NCBI GenBank assembly: GCA_002413385.1
Contig: DHWW01000245.1
Span: 1-14,742, forward strand
Direction: 5' to 3'
DNA length: 14,742 nucleotides
Origin: Granulicella sp. UBA5172
Lineage (GTDB): Bacteria; Acidobacteriota; Terriglobia; Terriglobales; Acidobacteriaceae
Part shown: one piece after another, positions 4,665-13,700 of the stretch
How positions within the stretch are numbered: position 1 is the first letter of the stretch
Layout: the number at the start of each line of letters is the position of its first letter
The notes under the pieces: model-generated
What the model was told of the DNA's origin: nothing
The model's input: the letters and a program-made list of their open reading frames with translations, nothing else
The model's database searches: none
Made by a program: the position numbers and the translations under genes

Positions 4665-7333
4665 CCTGTGATGGTGAAGGTGCCAGTCAGAACCTGGGTA
4701 TCTTTCCCGGGCTGGCTACCGCCGAGGGAGACGGTGTAGACACCGGGCAGGATGAGGCGATTGCCCTTTGCGTCGACTTGGCCGAGTGAGCGAGGATCTA
4801 TGGTGAGGTGAACGGGGCTGGACTCGCCCGGGCCGAGGTGGATGCGGGTGAAGCCGACGAGGAGGCGCAGGGGTGTTTCGAAGCCTTTGGGCTGGGTCAG
4901 GTAGAGCTGTGCGACCTCTTCTCCGGCAGTGGCGCCGGTGTTTTTGACCTGGGCTTCGACGGTAATGGGCTCGCCGGCCTTGACGGATGCGGGCAGTAGT
5001 TTGAGGCCGCCGTAGCCGAAGGAGGTGTAGCTGAGACCGTAACCAAAGCGATAGAGGGGTTCGCCGGAGAAGAAGCGGTAGGTGCGGCCTTGCATGGAGT
5101 AATCGTCGAAGGCCGGAACCTGGTCGAGGGAGGCGTAGAAGGTGAGGGGAAGGCGGCCGGCGGGGTTGTTGATGCCGGCGAGAGTGTCGGCGATGGCGGT
5201 GCCGCCCTCCTCTCCGGGATACCAGGCCTCGAGGATAGCGTTGGCGTGTTGCTGGGCCCAATTGATGGCCAGGGCGCTTCCGTTCTGGAGGACAACGACG
5301 AGGGGTTTGCCAGTTGCGGCAAGGGCTTTCAGGAGCTCTTCCTGGACGGCGGGAAGGTTGATGGCGGTGCGATCTCCGCCACTGAAGCCGTCGAGCTTAA
5401 CGGGCATCTCTTCGCCTTCGAGAGAGGGCGAGAGACCGACAAAGGCCAGGATCACGTCAGACTTGCTGGCAGCCTCGATAGCCTGTTCGCGGAGGACGGA
5501 CGCGGGGGCCTGCCAGGTGAGGTCAACGCCAGCGCTTCCGCTGCCGTGCATGTACTCGAGTCGGATGGGGTGGGGATTGGTGTCGTTGAAATGGATGGGG
5601 GCTTCGATGACAGCTCCCCGTTCTCCGGTCTTATGCTGAGTGCTTTCGACGAGCAGTTTGCCGTCGAGGAAGAGTTTGAAGCCTTCAGCGTTTTCGCAGG
5701 CATAGCAGTAGTTCACGCGGACGCCGAGCTTGTAGTCTCCGGCCGCAGGGGGGACCAGGGTTCCGGTCCAGCGGACGGAGTAGTTGTTGCGCTGCAGACC
5801 TTTGACGGGAACGACTTTGTCCCAGTTGAAGTTGATGTTGCGGTCGACGCGTGTGAGTACAGGCTGGCCGGTGAGGTCGCTGGAGTCAAAATACACACCG
5901 GTGAGTCCGGAGCCGGAGCCGCTGGCGGGGTGCAGTGCCGTGTGCTCGATGGGCATGGCGAGGCCTTCGACCAGGCTCGAACCCTGGGCGTAGAGGATGT
6001 GGGCGGACGAGAAGCGCTTTTCAATTCCGTCCAGAGGGTAGACAGGCGAGGGCGGCGGGCCGTTGTAGTTGCCCTGGAGGGATTGGACGAGTTCGGCGGT
6101 GGGGCCGATGACAGCGATGCGACGTGTCGCTGAGCTGAGGGGAAGCGTGTGGTTCTCGTTTTTAAGCAGGACCATGGATTCACGTGCGGCCTGGAGCGAG
6201 AGCTGGCGGTGGGCAGCAGAGTTGTCTTCGGTGAATGGAATGCGGCCGTAGGCGTAGCTGTTGGGTGGATCGAACATTCCCAGGCGAAAGCGAGCGCTGA
6301 AGAGGCGGCGCAGAGAGGTGTCGAGTTCGGCCTCGGTGATGAGGTTCTGGTGGACGGCGTCGACGAGCGCCGGAAAGGCCTGCCCCTGGGCGAAGCCGCA
6401 CTCGATGTCGGTGCCGGCCTTGACCGCGGCAGCGGCGGCGTGGGCCATGTCGGGGGCGTAGTGATGGCCTGTGTTGATGTCGGCGACGGCGGCGCAGTCG
6501 CTGACAACGTAGCCGCCGAAGTGCCAGTCGTTGCGCAGGTGGTCGCGGAGGAGCATACTGTTGGCGCAGGCGGGGACACCGTCGATGGCATTGTAGGCGC
6601 ACATGATGGATTGGGCGTGGGCCTCGGTGACGGCGGCGCGGAAGGCAGGCAGGTAAGTGTCTTCGAGGTCGTGCGGGGAGACGTCGACGTTGAAGCGGTG
6701 GCGCAGAGGTTCGGGGCCGCTGTGGACGGCGTAGTGCTTGGGCGTGGAGATGACGCGAAAGAATTTGGGATCCTGGCCCTGCATACCCGTGACGAAGGCT
6801 ACACCCATGCGGCTGGTGAGGAATGGATCTTCGCCGTAGGTTTCCTGGCCACGGCCCCAGCGCGGATCGCGAAAGATGTTGATGTTGGGCGCCCAGAAGG
6901 TTAAGCCGAAGAACATCTCGTGCTCGCCTTCGCGCATGGCCTGATTGTACTTAGCGCGGGCTTCAGTGGAGATGGTCTGTCCCATGATGTGGACGAGACG
7001 CGTGTCCCAGGTGGCGGCCATGCCGATGACCTGCGGGAAGTTGGTTGCGTTGCCGGCGAATGCGACGCCGTGCAGTCCTTCGTTCCACCAGTCGTACTTC
7101 GGGACGCCGAGCCGCTGGATGGCGGGTGCGTGGTCGCGCATCTGCGAGACCTTCTCTTCGAGGCTCATGCGTCCGATGAGGTCGGTGACGCGCTGATCGA
7201 CGGGGAGCGCGGGATTCATGTACGGGAGGGCGCTGGGGCTGGGCGGTTGCTGGGCGATGGCAGGTGTCGATAGAAGCGCCAGGCCAGTAAAGAAGGCCGA
7301 GAGGATGCGAGCGTGGCGGAGGGACATGCGCAT
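4643..7333 (-). CDS. Secreted GH3 beta-xylosidase/beta-glucosidase with PA14 insert
   Basis: Expected to remove non-reducing terminal beta-linked xylose or glucose from oligosaccharides in the periplasm or outside the cell. The ATG at 7333 follows AGGAG at 5-6 bases. Residues 1-27 are a signal peptide (cleavage after AIA). GH3 N-domain spans about 45-350, with the nucleophile Asp279 in GYVVSDC and the substrate-site motifs RWGRGQETYGEDP (158-170) and KHY (199-201). The alpha/beta sandwich starts near 385 and is interrupted by a PA14 domain (about 473-612), then resumes; Glu640/Glu641 in LEGEEM are acid/base candidates. A fibronectin-III-like domain fills about 785-870. The motif WWNEGLHGV (82-90) is typical of xylosidase-type GH3 enzymes, so beta-xylosidase is favoured over beta-glucosidase. 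All domains are complete at 896 aa. Nearby GH54 supports a role on arabinoxylan. Confidence 0.92.
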   Translation of the reverse strand: MRMSLRHARILSAFFTGLALLSTPAIAQQPPSPSALPYMNPALPVDQRVTDLIGRMSLEEKVSQMRDHAPAIQRLGVPKYDWWNEGLHGVAFAGNATNFPQVIGMAATWDTRLVHIMGQTISTEARAKYNQAMREGEHEMFFGLTFWAPNINIFRDPRWGRGQETYGEDPFLTSRMGVAFVTGMQGQDPKFFRVISTPKHYAVHSGPEPLRHRFNVDVSPHDLEDTYLPAFRAAVTEAHAQSIMCAYNAIDGVPACANSMLLRDHLRNDWHFGGYVVSDCAAVADINTGHHYAPDMAHAAAAAVKAGTDIECGFAQGQAFPALVDAVHQNLITEAELDTSLRRLFSARFRLGMFDPPNSYAYGRIPFTEDNSAAHRQLSLQAARESMVLLKNENHTLPLSSATRRIAVIGPTAELVQSLQGNYNGPPPSPVYPLDGIEKRFSSAHILYAQGSSLVEGLAMPIEHTALHPASGSGSGLTGVYFDSSDLTGQPVLTRVDRNINFNWDKVVPVKGLQRNNYSVRWTGTLVPPAAGDYKLGVRVNYCYACENAEGFKLFLDGKLLVESTQHKTGERGAVIEAPIHFNDTNPHPIRLEYMHGSGSAGVDLTWQAPASVLREQAIEAASKSDVILAFVGLSPSLEGEEMPVKLDGFSGGDRTAINLPAVQEELLKALAATGKPLVVVLQNGSALAINWAQQHANAILEAWYPGEEGGTAIADTLAGINNPAGRLPLTFYASLDQVPAFDDYSMQGRTYRFFSGEPLYRFGYGLSYTSFGYGGLKLLPASVKAGEPITVEAQVKNTGATAGEEVAQLYLTQPKGFETPLRLLVGFTRIHLGPGESSPVHLTIDPRSLGQVDAKGNRLILPGVYTVSLGGSQPGKDTQVLTGTFTITGQSDLPK

Positions 7334-7378
7334 TGCGACTCCTGATTACAAACTGATAGATCAATTTGAGACCCACCC

Positions 7379-7384
7379 ATTATA
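7379..7384 (-). promoter_or_regulatory. Candidate -10 element of the GH3 gene
   Basis: The minus strand reads a perfect TATAAT here, about 45 bases before the GH3 ATG. No good -35 is at 16-18 bases; a TTGACG lies too far away (27 bases). The 5' UTR would be about 40 bases. Confidence 0.4.
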
Positions 7385-7603
7385 GGAGGATAGGAGCCCC
7401 TTACTTCGTAGCGTCAACTATATGTATTCGCCTCTCTACCTCGTCTTCTTCAAGGCATTGCTCGACATGCCGGGCGATCAGTTGACCTCGGATCGTCGCT
7501 CCACTCTTGTCCCAGTATCGAGAGATAAGAGTCTCGGATGCAGGTCCAAATGCTGGAGGTGGAGCCGCTCGCTGGCTGGTGGCAAAAGCTGCGGCGAGTG
7601 ATT

Positions 7604-7609
7604 TACAAT
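7604..7609 (+). promoter_or_regulatory. Candidate -10 element upstream of the TPR gene
   Basis: TACAAT (5 of 6) ends six bases before the ATG at 7616, so transcription would start at or beside that ATG. The -35 region is weak (TGGCAA at 7580-7585, 3 of 6). This spacing is typical of leaderless mRNAs. Confidence 0.35.
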
Positions 7610-7615
7610 TCGCCC

Positions 7616-7696
7616 ATGCAGGCCTGCCCTCAATACGAGTTCCGTCTGGATACGTCTGGGTGGATTTTTCGCACCAACGCCAGCATCTTCCGATGA
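7616..7696 (+). CDS. Possible leaderless 26-aa leader ORF coupled to the TPR gene
   Basis: The ORF begins MQACPQYEFRLDTSGWIFR and ends at TGA 7694-7696. That stop overlaps the TPR start in an ATGA (7693-7696), the usual arrangement for translational coupling. It has no Shine-Dalgarno, but a TACAAT -10 lies six bases before its ATG, which would give a leaderless transcript. The TPR gene also lacks an RBS, so coupling would explain how it is translated. The peptide is unrecognised and not membrane-like. A chance ORF cannot be excluded. Confidence 0.35.
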   Translation: MQACPQYEFRLDTSGWIFRTNASIFR

Positions 7697-8808
7697 GATT
7701 CTCCGATGCACGGTCGAAACTTCCAACGTTGCTTTGGATGTTCATGTTCCTGCTGTTGTGGCCCATCGCGCGGTTGCAAGCCGAGGACGCCAGCATAGCG
7801 CGGGCTGCGCAGTTGCTGCAGGATGGCAGGGCCCGCGAGGCCGAAGTCATGTTGCGCGATCTCGCATTGCGGCATCCAGGAGACGCTTCGGTACATGGAT
7901 TGCTGGGGGTCGTGCTGGCGCAGCAGGGTGAGTTAGCGTCGGCGGCCAAGGAGTATCGCGCCTCGCTGGCGCTGAATGCGCATCAGCCTGAGGTTTCCTT
8001 GAATCTGGGCATTGTGGAGTTCAAGCAAGGAGCGTTCGGCGATGCGATTCCTGCCTTCAAGGCAGCCGCACGGGGAAAGCCTGAGGATCCGCGTAGCACC
8101 TTGCTCCTTGGTATGAGTTATTACGGGCTGCGAAGGTACGCAGAGGCTGTCCCCTATCTTCAACGTGCAAGCAGGAATGATCAAGGTAACCTGGAACTGC
8201 ATAATGTGCTTGCGCAAAGCTGCCTGTGGAGCCGGCAGTTCGACTGTGCGATGACGGAGTTTCAGAGCATTCTTACGACGGATCCGAGTGCGGCAGAGGC
8301 GCATATGTTGCTTGCGGAAGCACTGGATGGAATGGGCAGAACGAATGATGCGATCCGTGAGTTAGAGACGGTGGCGAGGCTGGCGCCGCAGCAGCCTGTG
8401 CTGCACTTCGAGTTGGGGTATCTGTACTACAAGAATAGAGATTACGAACACGCAGTACCCGAGTTACAGCTTGAAGTGAAGAACAATCCGGGATATGCGC
8501 AGGCCTATCTGTATCTCGGCGACATAGCAATGAATTCGAACGATGATGCGACTGCAGAGCCTCTTCTGAGGAAGTCGGTCCAATTGCAGAGCGACCTGCG
8601 GCTGGGGTATTTCGATCTCGGAGTGATCGACTCGAGGGAGAACAAGACGCAGGAGGCGGTCATGAATTTTGAACACGCTGTAAAGCTGGATCCTTCGCAG
8701 CCCGACGCCCACTACAGGCTCGGAAGGCTGTATACGGCGCTTGGACAGAAGACAAAGGCGCGAGACGAATTTTGCGAAAACCAACGCGCTCCACAGCAAG
8801 ACCAATGA
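7693..8808 (+). CDS. Exported protein of ten contiguous TPR repeats
   Basis: Likely a protein-protein interaction scaffold in the cell envelope; it has no enzymatic domain. ATG 7693 is chosen because it opens a signal peptide (hydrophobic LLWMFMFLLLWPIA, cleavage near LQA|ED at residue 30); the longer in-frame start at 7507 adds 62 unlikely residues. From residue 32 to the last residue 371, the sequence divides exactly into ten 34-residue TPR units with the usual small residue at position 8, Gly/Ala-rich turn and Pro at the end (for example repeat 9 ends AVKLDPSQP). No Shine-Dalgarno is visible. The CRTAC1-type gene follows 116 bases downstream on the same strand; this pairing is frequent in Acidobacteriota and related groups and suggests joint work. 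The partner is unknown. Confidence 0.88.
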   Translation: MRFSDARSKLPTLLWMFMFLLLWPIARLQAEDASIARAAQLLQDGRAREAEVMLRDLALRHPGDASVHGLLGVVLAQQGELASAAKEYRASLALNAHQPEVSLNLGIVEFKQGAFGDAIPAFKAAARGKPEDPRSTLLLGMSYYGLRRYAEAVPYLQRASRNDQGNLELHNVLAQSCLWSRQFDCAMTEFQSILTTDPSAAEAHMLLAEALDGMGRTNDAIRELETVARLAPQQPVLHFELGYLYYKNRDYEHAVPELQLEVKNNPGYAQAYLYLGDIAMNSNDDATAEPLLRKSVQLQSDLRLGYFDLGVIDSRENKTQEAVMNFEHAVKLDPSQPDAHYRLGRLYTALGQKTKARDEFCENQRAPQQDQ

Positions 8809-8858
8809 GACTTTGATTGAGAAGATTTCTGGGGCGCGGGCAGCGGCACCGAAATAAA

Positions 8859-8888
8859 TTGAGCGCCGCGGAGGATATCGGATAGGAT
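8859..8888 (+). promoter_or_regulatory. Candidate internal promoter before the CRTAC1-type gene
   Basis: TTGAGC at 8859-8864 (4 of 6) and TAGGAT at 8883-8888 (4 of 6) are 18 bases apart, and the next start codon is at 8925. The gene may thus be transcribed both from here and by read-through from the TPR gene. Confidence 0.3.
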
Positions 8889-8924
8889 TTCACTGACCCG
8901 CGCAATACCCTACTTGAAGCAGCA

Positions 8925-10694
8925 ATGCCTAATTACAAAAAAATATTGACGCGACGCGAGTTTCTCTGGATGGTCTCCACTTCGACAGTGGCGCTGTCGC
9001 AGGGCGTGATGACGCGTAACCTGAAGCCTTTGCCACGAGGGAAGCCTTCGGGGCTTCCGTTTGATGCTCGCTTCACGGATGTGGGAATGCAGGCTGGACT
9101 TACTCATCCGACAATTTATGGGGGCACTTCGCATAAGAACTATATTTTCGAGACGGTCGGTTGTGGGGTGGCATTCCTGGACTATGACAATGACGGATGG
9201 CTGGATGTGTTTGTCCTGTGCGGCACGCGCATGGAGGATCCGGTGCCGGGCTCGACCAACCGACTCTATAAGAACAATCGTGATGGCACCTTTACCGATG
9301 TGACCGAGAAGGCTGGGTTGATACGTACGGGTTGGGCGAGCGGCGTCACTGTAGCGGATTACAACAATGACGGCTTCGAAGATATCTTTATTACTTACTA
9401 TGGACAGAATGTGCTTTACAAAAACAATGGCGATGGAACCTTCACGGATGTGACGAAGCAGGCGGGACTGTTGTACGACGGGAAGACGCGTTGGGGTTCG
9501 GGCTGCACGTTCGTGGACTATGACCGGGACGGCCATCTGGATCTTTTCGTGTCGAACTATGTGGACCTGCACATGGACCGGTTGCCTAAGCCGGGAGCAA
9601 ATCCTTATTGCAACTATAAGGGTGTGGCGGTGAATTGTGGTCCTCGCGGGCTGCCGATGCCGAGGGATTACTTATATAGGAATAATGGCGATGGAACATT
9701 TCGCGATGTTTCCGAAGAGAGTGGGATCTGGAAGGCGGAGAAGGCGTACTCGATGACGAGTGTGGCCGCGGACTTCAGCGGTGACGGCTGGAGCGATATC
9801 TATGTTGCGTCCGATTCGACGCCCAGTCTGCTATTCCGAAACAAGCGTAACGGGACGTTCGGGGAAGAGGGTGCGGAGCTTGGGGTGGCGTTCAGTGCGG
9901 ATGGCGTGGAACAGGCGGGAATGGGTGTTGCTGTTGGAGATTACAACCTGGACGGACGTTTGGATATCTTCAAGACTCACTTTTCGGATGACACCAGCGT
10001 GCTCTATCGTAATGATGGAGATGCGGGGTTCACCGACGTGACGATACCGGCGGGGTTCGGGGTGGAGACGCGGTATATCTGCTGGGGAACAGGCTTTGCA
10101 GACTTTGACAATAACGGATTTCCGGATCTTGCTGTGGTTACAGGTTCCGTGTATCCGGAGGTTGAGGCAAAGTTTCCGGAGTATCCGTTGAAGACGCCGC
10201 GATTCATCTTCCGCAACCTTGGTGACGGGAGATTTGAAGAGCTGGTAGGTGAGGCGGGAACGGGAATCGCGGCACCGCATTGCAGCCGGGGCTGTGCGTT
10301 CGGAGACTTCGACAATGATGGCGATGTGGACATGGTGATCGTGAACCTGAACGAGCCGCCTTCTCTATTGCGTAACGATGTGTCGGGTGTCCAGAAATGG
10401 TTGAAGGTGTTGCTGGTGGGAACGAAATCGAATCGCAGCGCGATAGGGTCGCGTGTGCTCGCGAAGTACGGAGGCAAGATCCAGGCGCAGGCAGTCATGG
10501 CGCAGTCCAGCTTCTACTCTGTGAACGATCGCAGGTTGCACTTTGGGCTTGGGGTCAATACGAAGGCGGACCTTGAGGTGCACTGGACGAATGGGCTAGT
10601 GGAGCACTATGCCAACTTGGAATGCAATCAGTTGGTCACGATTACAGAAGGCCACGGGCTTTCGAAATCATTGTTACAGTCGATCAAAAGATAG
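8925..10694 (+). CDS. Tat-exported CRTAC1-type FG-GAP/VCBS and ASPIC/UnbV protein
   Basis: A predicted calcium-binding beta-propeller exported by the Tat pathway; the biochemical role of this family is not known. The N-terminus has the twin-arginine motif LTRREFLWM (residues 8-16) followed by a moderately hydrophobic stretch. Seven Asp-rich loops of the DxDxDG type lie at 86-94, 145-153, 198-206, 283-291, 339-347, 393-401 and 461-469, matching seven FG-GAP/VCBS blades, several followed by LYxNNGDGTF. An ASPIC/UnbV domain fills about 503-575 (SAIGSRV ... DLEVHWTNG). The length of 589 aa is normal for the family. Start ATG 8925 has only a weak GAAG before it. It follows the TPR gene by 116 bases and converges on the TonB receptor gene, with which such genes often co-occur. 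It contains repeated near-identical glycine-aspartate motifs but no frameshift. Confidence 0.9.
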   Translation: MPNYKKILTRREFLWMVSTSTVALSQGVMTRNLKPLPRGKPSGLPFDARFTDVGMQAGLTHPTIYGGTSHKNYIFETVGCGVAFLDYDNDGWLDVFVLCGTRMEDPVPGSTNRLYKNNRDGTFTDVTEKAGLIRTGWASGVTVADYNNDGFEDIFITYYGQNVLYKNNGDGTFTDVTKQAGLLYDGKTRWGSGCTFVDYDRDGHLDLFVSNYVDLHMDRLPKPGANPYCNYKGVAVNCGPRGLPMPRDYLYRNNGDGTFRDVSEESGIWKAEKAYSMTSVAADFSGDGWSDIYVASDSTPSLLFRNKRNGTFGEEGAELGVAFSADGVEQAGMGVAVGDYNLDGRLDIFKTHFSDDTSVLYRNDGDAGFTDVTIPAGFGVETRYICWGTGFADFDNNGFPDLAVVTGSVYPEVEAKFPEYPLKTPRFIFRNLGDGRFEELVGEAGTGIAAPHCSRGCAFGDFDNDGDVDMVIVNLNEPPSLLRNDVSGVQKWLKVLLVGTKSNRSAIGSRVLAKYGGKIQAQAVMAQSSFYSVNDRRLHFGLGVNTKADLEVHWTNGLVEHYANLECNQLVTITEGHGLSKSLLQSIKR

Positions 10695-10711
10695 CCTGGC
10701 AATTAAATGAT

Positions 10712-10747
10712 GAGAGGGGCGAAGGAGAAGACTCCCGCGCCCCTCTC
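10712..10747. terminator. Hairpin terminator between convergent genes
   Basis: GAGAGGGGCG (10712-10721) and its perfect complement CGCCCCTCTC (10738-10747) form a 10-bp GC-rich stem with a 16-base loop. It sits between the stop codons at 10694 (+) and 10760 (-). On the minus strand the stem is followed by an AT-rich tract containing TTTAATT, so it works best for the TonB receptor gene; the plus side lacks a T-run. Confidence 0.65.
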
Positions 10748-10759
10748 TGAGTTGTGGAA

Positions 10760-13700
10760 TTAGAAGCTGAACTTTGCTCCCAACTGCAGTTCGCGAGGGT
10801 CATACGTAGAGGTGCTCTGTCCAAAGTTAGGATCGTTCGTGCCTGCGTCGACACCGGTGAATTGTGTGTGGTTGAAGGTGTTGAAGGTTTCCAACCTTAG
10901 TTGAAGCGTGGGCCCGTTGGATCCGAAGGCGATGTCTTTAAAGACAGCCAAGTTGAAGTTGAAGAGTCCCGGCAGGCGAACTGCGTCTTTCCCCGAGTTA
11001 CCAAAGCCCTGGTTCCCTCCGCCGTTCCAAGGGGCGACGGGGTTGGCGAAGGCAGTCTTATCGAACCAGGCGAGCCTGGTCTTCGAATACGTCACCGGCT
11101 TCACCTGGTCAGGGCGATTTCTAGTGCCGCCACCCAGGCCCAGGGTGTCGGCTCCGTTGTAGCTGATAGGTTGTGGCAGGCCTGTTTCCACCACGGTGAC
11201 TCCCGAGATGGACCATCCTCTTGCCGCGCTGCGTGCGAAGACGTTGCTGCTGTGGGTGAACAAGGGCAGGTTGTAGATGTAGTTGGCATTGAGATCGTGA
11301 CGGCGATCGAGCGCTCCCGAACCGCGGTCGTACCTAGGGTTGAAAGGGTCGGACATGGCATTTAAATCGTAACTGACCTCGTCGATCTCATGCGAGTAGG
11401 TGTAGGCGAGTTGCACTGTTAGTCCATGCCAGGACTGCATTCGCACACCCGCCTGCAGCGAGTCATAGCTGAAGTTAGTAGTGTTCTCCTCCTGAGTGAT
11501 CGTGCTGTAGCCGGGGAACATTCGATAGAGGTTGGCGTTCAGCCCGCCGGTGGCGACACCTTTACGCACGCCGTACGGATTCCCTGGATTATTGGGGTCA
11601 GCGAGCGGCAACGTGTTGATCGACCTATCGTCACTTTGGTGCCAGCCCCTGGAACCGGCATACTGCAGGACCGCCACCACAGACCTGGCGAGTTGGCGTT
11701 GCACTCCTCCGCTGAACATCACGGTGCCTGGATTCGGGTATCTGTACGAAAGGTTGGTCAGCGTGGAGGGGAATGCCTGAGTGGTCGTCGCGCCAGTGAT
11801 GGCGCTGGTATGCGGGTCGGAGAAGTAGACGTTGGTTGCGGAGGGTTGGTAGGCAAAGGGCGGATTCAAGGCTGCGTTGTAGACGTCGTTCCCCTGGACA
11901 CGCTCATAGAAGATGCCAAGGCCCGCCCTGACGACTGTTTTGCCGTCGCCGCTGAGGTCGTAAGCGAAGCCGACCCGTGGCTGCACCGTCTTGTAGTCGT
12001 TTTGTACTACGCCACGGGGAAACCCATTCGTGGCAGCTTCTTGGATTCCGTTCAGGTAGAAAGCTGTCCCGTTGAAGGTGGTTTGTGAAGATGGGTTCAG
12101 AGTACCGTCCGGGTTCAGGGGATAGGGGAGAGAAGTGTTGTAGTTCGCAGGATTGAAGTTGGCAAACTTGTCGAAGCGTTCGAAGGCATGCGGCATGCCA
12201 TCAAACCGGAGCCCGAGGTTGAGAGTCAAGCGGGGTATGATGTGCCAATCATCGCTGGCGTAGAAGCCATAGTTGTTGTTTACCCAGTGTTTTCCGGCGA
12301 GGAGGTTGAGCTGGGTGAAGCTGGCCGTGTCTCCGAGGAGGAAGTTGATATAGGAGTCGTGGGAAAATGTACTGTTATTGAAGACAGCAGTTCCCTGCGT
12401 GTTGGCTTGGAGTTGCTGGTTCTTCGGATCATGCAGGTAGCTGAACCCGAATTTGAACTGGTGGCGTCCCTTGGTCCAGTACAGGTCATCGCGGCTCTCA
12501 TAGCCTTCGTAGGAATTCTTCCAGGGAAAGTAGCTTGAGCTCCAGGTAGTGCCGTAGGGGGCACCCAACTGAACCTCGGGCATGCGGCTGCCCTGATTGT
12601 TGGCGATCGGAAAGAAAGTCGTGCCGGTCCATCCGGAGGGCTGCGTCGCCACGCCCACGGGACTGAGATGAATGGAATTGCCGCTATAGAGGAAGGCGGT
12701 AACGTTGAGCAGGTTGGGTGAAATCATCTGGGTCAGCTTGATCGTGGACGACCAGGACGGGTTCAGCATGGCGGTTCCCACCGTGGGATAGCTGCTGTTG
12801 CCCCAGAGCGGAGGATAGTAGGTCTGAGTGGTCTGGTCGTGAAGGTAATGGCCCATCAACTGCAGCCTCTCGTTGATCTTGTGATCGATGCGGACCACAT
12901 CTTCCCGAACGTTGGTAGGTTGCGGGATCGAGGAGATGTACTGGCTTGTGCCGAAGTTGGGCTTGGGGAAGGTGCCTGCATTCAGTTCGAGAACCGCATT
13001 TTGGTCGATCAGGTTAGCGGGAATGGTATTGTTCGGGAAAGGGTTTCCCGCCGTAAGGCCGTCGATGGTATAGAGCGCCAGCTTGGCTGGGTCGCTGGTC
13101 AGGGGAACGATCGGAATGCTGCCGTTCGAGGGCACGGTATAGTTCAGCGGTTGACCAGCTGTGGGGAAGTTATTCGCTGCAATGGTGTTCCCCGTGTGGG
13201 GCGCACTGCCTTGGATGAGTCTGCGCCATTCTTCGTTCACGAAGAAGAAGGTCCGATCGCGCGCGGCGTTGTACACGTGGGGAATCCAGATCGGGCCGCT
13301 GATGTTGCCTCCGGGTTCGTTCAGCCGGAACTCAGGACGCTTCTGGCCGCCGAGCTTGCTGAAGTAGTGATTGGCGTCGTAGACCTCGTTCCGGTTGAAC
13401 TCCCACAGCTCTCCGTGAAAGTCGTGGGTGCCGGATTTGATGACCATCAGAATGGTTCCGCCCGATCCGATGCCGTACTCTGGGCCATAGTTGCTGGCGA
13501 GCGTCTGGAACTCGGAGAGTGCGTCGACGGAGGGCAAGGAGCTGAAGCAGCCGCCGCAGCCTCTGTCGTTGAGTTCGCCACCATCGAGCATATAGATGTT
13601 GTGGCTCGCACGAGTACCGTTGAAGCTGAGGCCGTTGGCTGAAGTAAGGGCATTGACTCCGCCAAAGGCCGGCAGGTTATTGGAGACGCCTAATCCAAGC

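Larger units (their letters stand above)
7334..7692. other. Divergent promoter region between GH3 and TPR genes
   Basis: It holds a TATAAT -10 for GH3 (7379-7384, minus), a TACAAT -10 (7604-7609, plus) and a short ORF starting at 7616. Between 7401 and about 7530 a minus-strand frame ends with a protein-like segment (IARHVEQCLEEDEVERRIHI, then VDATK and stop); it may be another decayed gene end. I see nothing else in 7420-7600. Confidence 0.5.

Noticed and set aside
5090..6133. Plus-strand ORF of 347 codons
   Set aside because: It is antisense to the well-supported GH3 gene. Its composition (glycine, valine, aspartate and glutamate rich) is the usual shadow of GC-rich coding DNA, with no recognisable domain.
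5713..6591. Minus-strand ORF of 292 codons
   Set aside because: It is in another frame of the GH3 gene and is extremely rich in Ser, Pro and Thr, typical of a frame shadow.
7507..7692. Longer start for the TPR protein
   Set aside because: It would bury the signal peptide behind 62 residues and lie upstream of the promoter candidate.
8910..9572. Minus-strand ORF of 220 codons
   Set aside because: Antisense to the CRTAC1-type gene; its repeated IVIV-like patterns mirror the repeated Asp-loop codons.
11426..12088. Plus-strand ORF of 220 codons, and the similar one at 12839-13642
   Set aside because: Both are antisense to the TonB receptor gene, with no RBS or family motif.
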